The notes beneath the pieces are model-generated. The model saw only the letters and a program-made list of their open reading frames with translations. It ran no database searches and was not told the origin of the DNA. A DNA stretch of 31,598 nucleotides from Clostridia bacterium (lineage in GTDB: Bacteria; Bacillota; Clostridia; Oscillospirales; Acutalibacteraceae): the NCBI GenBank assembly GCA_900767015.1, contig CAAFXQ010000032.1, positions 1 through 31,598 on the forward strand, given 5' to 3'. Shown piece after piece: positions 1-7,600 of the stretch (within the stretch, counting starts at the first letter, position 1; each line of letters begins with the position of its first letter). A program made the position numbers and the translations under genes.

Positions 1-182
1 ATAATGATAAGGCGGACACCATTTCACCGATGACCGACGAAAACTGTAACATTTCGAACTGGGACGAGGTTACGACCGAGAAGCCGACACTTGGCTCACG
101 ACTCATCGCCCTGTTCAAATGGCTTTATGCGGTTCTTCGCTATCTTTTCTCAATCAGCAAGAACAATCCCGTACAGCCGTAA
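1..182 (+). CDS. C-terminal fragment of an unknown protein (5' end outside window)
   Basis: An open frame runs from base 3 to a TAA at 180-182 with no stop. It encodes about 59 residues and continues off the left edge. The visible part is an acidic, polar stretch (from about base 3 to 90) followed by a hydrophobic/aromatic segment with the core LFKWLYAVLRYLFSI and a short polar tail ending NPVQP. This looks like a C-terminal membrane-associated or amphipathic helix. An in-frame ATG at base 30 exists but has no clear ribosome site. The frame is followed seven bases later by a good terminator, which supports it being the real end of a gene. I do not recognise the family. Confidence 0.55.
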   Translation, partial: NDKADTISPMTDENCNISNWDEVTTEKPTLGSRLIALFKWLYAVLRYLFSISKNNPVQP

Positions 183-188
183 CTCCTG

Positions 189-224
189 ATCCGGCGACTG
201 AAAAAAGTTGCCGGATTTTTTATT
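189..224 (+). terminator. Rho-independent terminator of the partial CDS
   Basis: A hairpin with arms ATCCGGCGAC (189-198) and GTTGCCGGAT (206-215), one non-Watson-Crick pair, is followed by a T-rich tract to about 224. Confidence 0.85.
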
Positions 225-248
225 TTTTCGATAAACTGATAAAACCTA

Positions 249-277
249 TTGAAAAAGTAGTTTTATTGGTGTATAAT
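249..277 (+). promoter_or_regulatory. Distal sigma-A-type promoter for the GH3 gene
   Basis: TTGAAA at 249-254 and TATAAT at 272-277 are separated by exactly 17 bases. It lies downstream of the terminator at 189-224 and upstream of a second promoter at 340-368, so the GH3 gene appears to have tandem promoters. Confidence 0.6.
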
Positions 278-339
278 GAATAAAACAAGAAGAAAAAAAC
301 GATTTGTTCATAGTTTATTCAAGATCGTTCATTTTTATC

Positions 340-368
340 TTGAAAATCGTGTTTTATTATGGTATAGT
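340..368 (+). promoter_or_regulatory. Proximal sigma-A-type promoter for the GH3 gene, overlapped by a dyad
   Basis: TTGAAA at 340-345 and TATAGT at 363-368 have a 17-base spacer. An inverted repeat TTCAAGAT (318-325) / ATCTTGAA (337-344) overlaps the -35 box, a position suited to an operator. Transcription would start near 375, leaving a leader of about 40 bases before the start codon at 417. Confidence 0.65.
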
Positions 369-416
369 ATTATATAGGTCACGTTGCCTGAAAAATAAAA
401 ATATCAGGAGGTAAAT

Positions 417-2108
417 ATGTCTTTCCTTACAGATTACGGTGTATTTCTCGGAAACATGGTTTTTAAAGGCTTCGAGCATTTCACCACCGAGGCGGTCAAA
501 ACGCAGGAGGAAACTCTGCAAAAAATCATGAAGAAGAACAAGGACTGCGAATACGGCAAGAAATACGATTTTGCCAACATTCACTCCATTCGTGAGTATC
601 AGGACAAGGTTCCTCTTTCGACCTTTGAGGATTATGCGCCGATGATCGACCGCATGGTTGAAAACAACGAATCAAACATCATCACCTCAAGCAAGGTTAT
701 CCGTTACTGCTCTTCGTCCGGTTCCGTCGGCAAGCCCAAGCTTCAGCCGAAAACCGCAAGAGACCTTTGGAATATGCAGTGCATGGGCTTTGCCGCAACC
801 CCGGCGTGCGCCTCCCACTACTTCAAAGAGCACGGCATGAAAAAGCTTCCCGGCCAAAAGGGTCCGCTTCTGATTTCGCTCAACGGCCACCCGCTTCCGA
901 ACGGCATGCGGTGCAACGGAGCCGGTCAGATTCCTTTTACCTACATCACGCCGCTTCTCAAGCACATCACCACGACCCCTCTTGATATTCTTTATCCCGA
1001 GGACGAGGAAAACACCAACATTCAGTATTTCCAGCTTCGTTTTGCCTTAATGGAAAGAGACGTCACCTATCTCGGCTCGATGGTTATCACGCTTCTGACC
1101 ACGATGCTCGAATATATGGAAGAAAATTGGGAAATGGTCTGCAACGACATCGAAAAGGGCACCCTTGACCCGAGTGTCAAATGTCCCGAGTCGCTTCGTA
1201 AAAAGTACAGCCACCTTAAGCCCATGCCCGAAAGAGCAGCCGAGCTTCGCAGGGAGTTCGAAAAGGGCTTTGACACCGAAGTGCCGATTGCCAAGAGAAT
1301 CTGGCCGAAGCTTTGCTGGGGCTACGGCATGATCGGCTCTACCCTTTCCGTTTATGTACAAAAGCTTCGCCGCTACGTCGGTGACCTTCCGCTTCACAAC
1401 ATGGGCTACGCCGCCTCCGAGGGCTTTATGGCGATGCCGGTCGAGCTGAACGCAACGGACTACGTTCTTCTTCCGAGAAGCCTTGTTTATGAATTTTTGC
1501 CCGTTGACGCCGACGAAAATATGCGTCCGCTGACCATCGGCGAGCTCGAGGTCGGCAAGGATTACGAAATCATCGTCACGAACTTCTCCGGTCTTTACCG
1601 TTACCGGATTTTGGATATCGTTCACGTTACCGGAATGTACAACAACTCCCCGAAGGTTGAGTTCCTGTACCGCTCGAACATGGGTCTGAATCTTGCGAAC
1701 GAAAAGACGACCACGCAGATGCTCGACTTCGTTGCCGACAACCTTTGCAAGAAGTACGACATCAGCTTCAACGGTTACAGCTTCTACGGTCAGGCCGACA
1801 CCGAAGCCGGTCAGCTTCCGTATTACGTTCTTCTCGTTGACACCGAAAACGATATTCCCGAAGAAATGGTTCACGATATGGACGAGCTTTTCCGGGAAAG
1901 CAACGAAAAGTACGAAAAGTACAGACGCTGGGGTATGCTCGGCGATCCCCGTATCGTCAGACTTAAGACAGGCACCTACGACGAATACAAGAAGATGCTC
2001 GTCTCTCAGGGCAGAGTCCTCAACCAGATCAAGCCCGTCACGGTTATCAACACGCCGGAAAGAAAGGAATTCTTCTTCGCCCGTACCATGGACGGCGCCA
2101 AGGTATAA
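417..2108 (+). CDS. GH3 superfamily acyl-adenylating enzyme
   Basis: A 563-residue protein of the GH3 family (auxin-responsive GH3/JAR1 type), full length for the family. Seen in the sequence: the nucleotide-binding motif SSSGSVGKPK (residues 99-108), YAASEG (331-336) and YRYRILDIV (from 394), matching the three ATP/AMP-binding motifs of GH3 acyl-acid amido synthetases. Plant members adenylate a carboxylic acid and transfer it to an amino acid; substrates of bacterial members are largely unknown. No signal peptide or membrane segment is evident, so it should be cytosolic. The ATG is preceded by AGGAGG at good spacing. A carrier protein gene lies convergent 58 bases beyond the stop, and an operon with two more adenylating enzymes lies about 13 kb away. 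A role in making acyl conjugates is inferred, not shown. Confidence 0.9.
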   Translation: MSFLTDYGVFLGNMVFKGFEHFTTEAVKTQEETLQKIMKKNKDCEYGKKYDFANIHSIREYQDKVPLSTFEDYAPMIDRMVENNESNIITSSKVIRYCSSSGSVGKPKLQPKTARDLWNMQCMGFAATPACASHYFKEHGMKKLPGQKGPLLISLNGHPLPNGMRCNGAGQIPFTYITPLLKHITTTPLDILYPEDEENTNIQYFQLRFALMERDVTYLGSMVITLLTTMLEYMEENWEMVCNDIEKGTLDPSVKCPESLRKKYSHLKPMPERAAELRREFEKGFDTEVPIAKRIWPKLCWGYGMIGSTLSVYVQKLRRYVGDLPLHNMGYAASEGFMAMPVELNATDYVLLPRSLVYEFLPVDADENMRPLTIGELEVGKDYEIIVTNFSGLYRYRILDIVHVTGMYNNSPKVEFLYRSNMGLNLANEKTTTQMLDFVADNLCKKYDISFNGYSFYGQADTEAGQLPYYVLLVDTENDIPEEMVHDMDELFRESNEKYEKYRRWGMLGDPRIVRLKTGTYDEYKKMLVSQGRVLNQIKPVTVINTPERKEFFFARTMDGAKV

Positions 2109-2120
2109 CGCAAAAAAGTC

Positions 2121-2153
2121 AAGCACCGCTCAAAAGAGCGGTGCTTATTTTTT
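2121..2153. terminator. Terminator between convergent GH3 and acyl carrier genes
   Basis: Perfect arms AAGCACCGCT (2121-2130) and AGCGGTGCTT (2137-2146) with a T-rich run on the plus side. On the minus strand the hairpin is followed by GACTTTTTT, so it can serve both genes. Confidence 0.88.
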
Positions 2154-2166
2154 CTGATTATTCTAT

Positions 2167-2394
2167 TTATGAGTTTTCGTCAAGATACCGGACAAGATCA
2201 CCGATGGTTTTAAAGTCCTCGATCGCCTCGTCGGGAATCGAAATATCAAGATCGCTTTCAATTTCCGAAATCAGGTCAACCAGGTCAATACTGTCAGCGC
2301 CTATTTCGTCCCATGTTGTGTCTTCCGTAAGCTTGACATCGCTGATTTCAAATTTTTCGTTCACAATTTCGCATACCGTTTCAAATGTATACAA
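2167..2394 (-). CDS. Acyl carrier protein (stand-alone, TTG start)
   Basis: A 75-residue acidic protein with the carrier-protein core GADSIDLVDL. Ser35 is the expected 4'-phosphopantetheine attachment site. The four-helix length and the acidic recognition helix after the serine are typical of type II fatty acid or polyketide carrier proteins. The start is TTG: no ATG occurs in frame, and a GGAAAGGGG ribosome site sits at fitting distance upstream on the minus strand. It stands alone, with no fatty acid synthesis genes beside it, and its only close partner is the convergent GH3 gene. This suggests a dedicated rather than housekeeping carrier (inference). It is clearly different in sequence from the second carrier protein at 19643-19858. 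Confidence 0.92.
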   Translation of the reverse strand: MYTFETVCEIVNEKFEISDVKLTEDTTWDEIGADSIDLVDLISEIESDLDISIPDEAIEDFKTIGDLVRYLDENS

Positions 2395-2429
2395 ATCATG
2401 ACACCCCTTTCCGCTGATGGTATAAGTAG

Positions 2430-2458
2430 ATATTATTCATTATGCCTGTCTTTGTCAA
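2430..2458 (-). promoter_or_regulatory. Promoter of the solitary acyl carrier gene
   Basis: On the minus strand TTGACA (2458-2453) and TAATAT (2435-2430) are 17 bases apart, upstream of the TTG start at 2394. Confidence 0.55.
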
Positions 2459-2567
2459 TAGTATAACAAAAAATTTTCAATTCACTGAAAGATATTCCCG
2501 CCTCCTGCACTATATTCCTTTTATAATTCTATCGGATAGGCTTAAAATAACCTTAGGACAAAACGAT

Positions 2568-3165
2568 AATGAATAGTGAATAGTGAATAATGAAAAATTG
2601 TGGTCGCGGGGAACACGGTGCCAAAGGACAGCCGCCGGCCGCAGAGGGTAGCTTTTTTGTAACGGGAAGTCTGTAAATCTTATAAGGGCGAATCCGTGCG
2701 ACAGCCCGAGGATATGCACCTTTTCAAAATTGAAAAATAATGTCTGAAAGCCGTCAAAGGGGCTTGTTGGGCGACCACACGGGGTCGCCCCTACTGAATT
2801 TTACCGAGTGCTGACGGGGAGCGGGCACTCCCTCAGTCACTTCGTGACAGCTCCCTCAAAGAGGGAGCCAAATCAAGCCTCCCTCGTGAGGGAGGTGGCG
2901 GCGTCAGCCGTCGGAGGGAGTAATCCAAGGCGGCCGGGTGCGGCGAAGCCGCACGTTTTCCGTGCCGTAGGCACGGAAAACACAAAACCGCAGGTTTTGT
3001 CGGCCGCCGTCCCGCCTCCGGCTGAATCTCGCCTCCAAAGAAACAAAGGTTCCCGTCACTTATAATCTACAAGCTCCCCGGCACGAAAAAGCTGCCCCCT
3101 GCGGCCGGCGGCTGTCCTTTTGCACCGTGTTCCCCGCGACCACAATTTTTCATTTTTCATTCAAA
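2568..3165. repeat. Composite inverted-repeat element, copy A
   Basis: This fills most of the 787-base gap between the carrier gene and the membrane gene. Two arms of about 95 bases (2591-2685 and 3059-3152) are imperfect inverted copies of each other. The best-conserved block starts ATTGTGGTCGCGGGG and continues through GACAGCCGCCGGCCGCAG. Short AT-rich repeats of the type GAATAGT/GAATAAT flank the left arm. Between the arms lie a GGGCGACC/GGTCGCCC hairpin (2769-2790), a TCACTTCGTGA hairpin (about 2839-2849), GAGGGAG-rich palindromes and a cloverleaf module (2929-3008). No convincing protein is encoded: the open frames across it read through palindromes and lack family features. It looks like a nonautonomous dispersed element of MITE or REP type. 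Confidence 0.8.
2929..3008. repeat. Cloverleaf-forming module, copy A
   Basis: Outer stem GGCGGCCG (2929-2936) pairs with CGGCCGCC (3001-3008). Inside are three perfect hairpins with 3-base loops: arm 1 GTGCGGC/GCCGCAC (2938-2954, loop GAA), arm 2 GTTTTCCGTGCC/GGCACGGAAAAC (2955-2981, loop GTA) and arm 3 ACAAAACC/GGTTTTGT (2982-3000, loop GCA). Together they form a four-way junction. Related copies are at 4296-4375 and 20081-20162. Confidence 0.85.
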
Positions 3166-3181
3166 AAAGGGGGTGGATTAT

Positions 3182-3598
3182 ATGAAAGAAAAAACAGCGC
3201 AATTTCTCATCATTTTCGGAATCGGCGGCTTTTTGTACGGCCTTATTGAAATCATTTATCGGGGCCGGACGCATTGGACAATGTTTCTTCTCGGGGGCGC
3301 TTTGTTTACGCTTCTTTATTATATCAATCTGTCTTTAAAGACCCGGAGTATGGTTGTACGGGGTCTTATCGGATCCGCCGTTATCACCGCCGCTGAATTT
3401 TTTGTGGGACTGCTCGTCAACCGAAAGTATAACCTAAAGGTGTGGGATTATTCGGATCAGCCGGGAAACATTCTCGGACAGATCTGTCCGTCGTTCAGCG
3501 CCGCCTGGTTTTTTCTGACAATCGCAAGCGTTTATCTTTCGGTTTTTTTGTATTGGCAGCTGAATAAACGACTGCGGCTTTGCCAAGACTTCGGTTGA
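3182..3598 (+). CDS. Small multispanning membrane protein, CmpB / putative ABC-transporter type IV family
   Basis: A 138-residue integral membrane protein with about four hydrophobic segments. It carries the block EFFVGLLVNRKYNLKVWDYS followed by QPGNILGQICPSFS, characteristic of the family annotated as putative ABC-transporter type IV (CmpB-like). The biochemical role is not established; a membrane location is clear. I chose the ATG at 3182 because the AGGGGGTGG ribosome site lies 6-8 bases before it; an in-frame GTG at 3175 region (3173) falls within that site. The stop codon lies inside the ribosome site of spoIIR, so the two genes are co-transcribed. The end of repeat A lies less than 20 bases upstream, so a promoter must be inside the repeat or further away. 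Confidence 0.82.
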   Translation: MKEKTAQFLIIFGIGGFLYGLIEIIYRGRTHWTMFLLGGALFTLLYYINLSLKTRSMVVRGLIGSAVITAAEFFVGLLVNRKYNLKVWDYSDQPGNILGQICPSFSAAWFFLTIASVYLSVFLYWQLNKRLRLCQDFG

Positions 3599-3611
3599 GG
3601 TGAAGTTACAT

Positions 3612-4214
3612 ATGAAAAAGAATCAGATCGAATTGTCGTTTATTTTTGCTTTTCTTCTCGCCGTCATCATCAGCTTTTGCGGCTTTGAAAGCGAATGTAA
3701 AACAATCAGCGATAAGGTACTGCGGCTTCATGTTTTGGCCGCTTCCGACACCCGGGAGGATCAACAGCTCAAACTGAAAGTCCGTGACAGCGTTCTGCAT
3801 TGTTCGGAGGATATTCTTTCGGGCGAAACGGAAAAAGGCACGGCTGAACGAAAAATCGCCCGCAATCTTGACAAGCTTCGTGCCGCCGCTGAAGAGGAAA
3901 TCCAAAAGAACGGTTATTCCTATCCGGTCACTGTCGAGCTCGGGAAAACAGACTTTCCGACCCGAACCTATGACAACGTGACCTTGCCGGCCGGGCAGTA
4001 CAATGCAGTCCGGGTGATTATCGGAAGCGGCGAGGGAAAAAACTGGTGGTGCGTGATGTTTCCTCCGCTTTGTCTTCCGGCGGCGAAAAAGCAGACCGAC
4101 CTTTCAGACGTGCTGAATCCGGACGAGCTGGCACTTACGCAAAGCGACCCGAAATATGAGGTACGGTTCTGGATTGTGGAAAAGATTGAGAAGCTGAAAG
4201 AGAAAATACGGTAA
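3612..4214 (+). CDS. spoIIR: Stage II sporulation protein R (SpoIIR)
   Basis: A 200-residue protein matching SpoIIR, the forespore-made signal that activates the SpoIIGA protease so that pro-sigma-E is processed in the mother cell. Seen: an N-terminal hydrophobic export segment (about residues 7-25), the conserved LRLHVLAASDTREDQQLKLK region (about 38-57) with KVRDSVL following, and the GKNWWCVMFPPLC motif near residue 139. Length is usual for the family. I chose the ATG at 3612 because GAGGTGA lies 8 bases upstream; the in-frame GTG at 3600 is part of that site. It marks the host as an endospore former or a recent descendant of one. In Bacillus the gene is under sigma-F; no such promoter could be identified here. 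Confidence 0.95.
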   Translation: MKKNQIELSFIFAFLLAVIISFCGFESECKTISDKVLRLHVLAASDTREDQQLKLKVRDSVLHCSEDILSGETEKGTAERKIARNLDKLRAAAEEEIQKNGYSYPVTVELGKTDFPTRTYDNVTLPAGQYNAVRVIIGSGEGKNWWCVMFPPLCLPAAKKQTDLSDVLNPDELALTQSDPKYEVRFWIVEKIEKLKEKIR

Positions 4215-4239
4215 AAGACGGCTTCCGGATAAAGTTGAT

Positions 4240-4559
4240 GAAGTGCTTTTCTCCCCTGAAAGGGGGAGCTGTCACGAAGTGACAGAGGAGCTCAAGGCGG
4301 CCGGGTGCGGCGAAGCCGCACGTTTTCCGTGCCATAGGCACGGAAAACACAAAACCTCAGGTTTTGTCGGCCGCCGTCCCGCCTCCGGCTGAATCTCCCC
4401 TCGAAGCCGCCCGACGTTTTGGGCGACCACACAGGGTCGCCCCTACAAAATCTACAAGCTCCCCGCCACGGTAAACCTCCTCTGCGGCCGACAGCTTCCC
4501 TTTCGCACCATCTCCCCCGCGACCACAATTTTTCATTTTTCATTCTTCATTTTTCATTT
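4240..4559. repeat. Composite repeat element, copy B (one-armed)
   Basis: This occupies the 428-base gap between spoIIR and the pyruvate oxidoreductase gene. It has the same modules as copy A in part: a TCACGAAGTGA hairpin (about 4272-4282, opposite orientation to A), the cloverleaf (4296-4375), a GGGCGACC/GGTCGCCC hairpin (4421-4442), and one terminal arm ending CGCGACCACAATTTTTCA (to about 4542) with TTTTTCATTCTTCA-type repeats after it. The opposite terminal arm is not seen, so the copy is truncated or rearranged relative to A. No gene is apparent inside it. Confidence 0.78.
4296..4375. repeat. Cloverleaf-forming module, copy B
   Basis: Same architecture as copy A: outer stem GGCGGCCG (4296-4303) / CGGCCGCC (4368-4375) and three perfect inner hairpins. 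Relative to copy A the changes I see fall in the loops: arm 2 loop ATA instead of GTA, arm 3 loop TCA instead of GCA. All stem pairs are kept. Confidence 0.85.
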
Positions 4560-4598
4560 AAAAAAGTCCCGCCGCAGACTGTCTTTCGTCTGCGGCGG
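4560..4598 (-). terminator. Terminator of the pyruvate:ferredoxin oxidoreductase gene
   Basis: Perfect 11-base arms CCGCCGCAGAC (4569-4579) and GTCTGCGGCGG (4588-4598). On the minus strand the hairpin is followed by GGACTTTTT, 45 bases past the stop codon at 4643. Confidence 0.87.
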
Positions 4599-4642
4599 CC
4601 ATTTTCTACACCCTTCAAATAGCGGGATAGAAGCTGTCAAAC

Positions 4643-7600
4643 TTATTCAGCGTCGGGAGCGTACATAGCCTGAAGCTTCTTGAGGTGCTCGTACTTCTCC
4701 TTGGCAAACTGAGCGCTTTCGGCGTAGAGCTTTTCGGCTCTGTCGGGGAATTCACGCATGAGTCTTGAATAACGGGCTTCGTTCTTGATGAACGCAAGGT
4801 ATTCCTCAGTCGGCTCCTTGCTGTCGAGCGTGAACGGGTTCTTGCCCTCAGCGACAAGTCTCGGATCGAAGCGGAAGTTGTACCAGTAACCGCAGGCAAC
4901 AGCCTTCTTTTCTTCGGTCATGCTGATACCCATACCGCCCTTGATACCGTGGTTGATACACGGAGCGTAAGCGATGATGATGGACGGACCGTCATAGCTT
5001 TCGGCTTCCTTGAAGGCCTTCAGGCACTGATTGTAGTCAGCACCCATTGCAACCTGAGCGACGTATACATAGCCGTAGCTCATAGCGATCTGAGCAAGAT
5101 CCTTCTTCTTGACTTCCTTACCGGCGGCTGCAAACTGTGCAACTGCACCGGTCGGAGTGGACTTGGAAGCCTGTCCGCCTGTGTTGGAGTAAACCTCGGT
5201 GTCGAAGACAAGAACGTTTACGTTCTGATGAGAAGCAAGGACATGGTCGAGACCGCCGAAGCCGATGTCGTATGCCCAGCCGTCACCGCCGAGAATCCAC
5301 TGTGACTTCTTGGCAAGGTAGTCGGCGTCCTCAAGAATTTCTTTCTTGGCGGCGGCACCTGCTTCACAGCAGTCGATGTCGTTTGCTTTAAGAGCGGCGA
5401 TAAGAGCCTCGGAAGCCTTGCCGTTTTCGGCGCCGTTCTCCTTGGTGTCAAGCCAGCCCTGAGCCGCAGCCTTAACCTCTTCGATCGGACAGCCGTCAGC
5501 AATCATCTGTACCTTTTCGGAAAGTCTGTCACGGATTGCGATCTGAGCCAGAAGCATGCCGTAACCGAACTCGGCGTTGTCCTCGAACAGGGAGTTCGAC
5601 CATGCCGGGCCGTGACCCTTCTTGTTGATGGTGTACGGTGTGCTCGGTGCGCTACCGCCCCAGATGGACGAACAGCCGGTTGCGTTGGCGATGTACATTC
5701 TGTCGCCGAACAGCTGTGTGGCAAGCTTAGCATACGGGGTTTCGCCGCAGCCTGCGCAGGCGCCGGAGAACTCAAGAAGCGGAACTCTGAACTGAGAGCC
5801 CTTTACGGTTGAATCCTTGAACTTTTCAAGAACTTCGGGCTTCTCGTCAAGAGAATAGAGATAGTCGAATTTAGCCTGCTCGGCTTTCTGAGTGGCAAGC
5901 TCGTTAGGAACGAGAGCCTTGTTGCTCTTCTTGCCCGGGCAGACGTTAATGCAGGACTTACAGCCGGTGCAGTCCATGACGGAGATGCCCATAGCGAAGT
6001 TGTAGCCCGGCATACCGGTCATCGGAGCAGACTTTGTGCCCTCGGGAGCGGCGGCAAGCTCTGCGTCGGTCAGAGCGAACGGACGGATAACTGCGTGCGG
6101 GCAGACATACGAGCAGATACCGCACTGAATGCAGTTTTCGGGAAGCCAGGTCGGAACGTCAACGGCGATGCCTCTCTTTTCGAAAGCGGCGGAGCCCTGC
6201 GGGAACGTACCGTCGGCACCTTCTACGAAGGTGGAAACGGGAAGCGTGTCACCGAGCTGAGCCGAAGTCGGTTCAAGAATTTCTTCAACGAACTTCTTCA
6301 TTTCGGGTCTGTCGGTCTTGACTTCAACAACCTTGGTTTCTTCAACAGCGTCTTTCCAGGAAGCCGGAACGTCAACCTTAACAACGCCGTCGATACCTTT
6401 TTCGATCGCTCTGTGGTTGAGCTCAACGATGTCCATACCCTTCTTGCTGTAAGACTTGGTTGCGGCTTCTTTCATAAGCTCAACCGCCTTGTCAGCGGGG
6501 ATAATCTTCGAAAGACCGAAGAAAGCGGACTGAAGAATGGTGTTGACACGACCGCCGAGTCCGAGCTCTTTTGCGATGTGCGTTGCATCAATGGTATAAA
6601 GCTGAATATCATTCTCGGCGATGTACTTCTTCATCGAGCCGGGAAGATTTTCTTCAAGACCCTGAAGATCCCAGGAGCAGTTGAGAAGGAACGTGCCGCC
6701 CGGAACGAGATCCTGAACCATCGGATATTTGTTTACATAGGAGGGATTGTGGCAAGCGACGAAGTTTGCCTTATTGATAAGGTAAGTGGACTTTATCGGA
6801 GTCTCACCGAAGCGAAGATGGGAAACGGTGATACCGCCGGACTTTTTCGAGTCGTAGGAGAAGTAGCCCTGTGCGTACATATCGGTGTTGTCGCCGATGA
6901 TTTTGATGGAGTTCTTGTTTGCACCAACCGTACCGTCAGCGCCGAGACCCCAGAACTTACAGCAGTGTGTGCCTGCCGGCGTGGTGTTCGGAACTTCCGA
7001 AACGGGAAGAGAAAGACCTGTTACATCGTCCTCGATAGCAACGGTGAAGGTCTTCTTCGGAGAAGCAGACTCCATGTTGCGGTAAACAGAGATGATGTGC
7101 GAGGGGTTGGTGTCTTTTGAGCCGAGGCCGTAACGTCCGCCGTAAACGGGAACATTTGCGAACTTCGAATCACGAAGAGCGGCAACAACATCGAGGAACA
7201 GCGGCTCACCGAGAGCGCCGGGCTCCTTGGTTCTGTCAAGAACGGAGATGCACTTAACGGTATCCGGCATCACGTCAAGAAGATGCTTAACGGAGAACGG
7301 TCTATAAAGACGAACCTTGATAAGACCGACCTTTTCGCCCTTAGCGGCAAGATAGTCGATGGTCTCTTCAATCGTGTCGCAGACAGAGCCCATGGCAACG
7401 ATAACCTTTTCGGCATCGGGAGCACCGTAGTAGTTGAAGAGCTTATAATCAGTGCCGATCTTGGCATTGACCTGATTCATGTAATCCTCGGTGATGCCGA
7501 CGATATCGTCATAATACTTGTTGCAGGCTTCACGAGCCTGGAAGAAGATGTCGGGGTTCTGAGCCGAACCTCTGAGTACCGGATGCTCGGGGTTGAGCGA

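Noticed and set aside
1047..2126. Long open frame (359 codons) antisense to the GH3 gene
   Set aside because: It is a shadow frame: the GH3 gene on the plus strand has clear family motifs, a ribosome site and promoters, while the antisense frame has no recognisable domain or start signal.
2808..3065. Open frame within repeat A, and similar frames in repeat B (4292-4543)
   Set aside because: The frames run through palindromic repeat modules, and related modules elsewhere do not preserve a reading frame.
2568..3165. Insertion sequence with a transposase
   Set aside because: There are terminal inverted repeats but no transposase frame, so only a nonautonomous repeat is called.
6095..7120. Long open frame on the plus strand inside nifJ
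   Set aside because: It is antisense to conserved parts of the oxidoreductase and has no ribosome site or domain. Frame 7283-8443 was rejected for the same reason.
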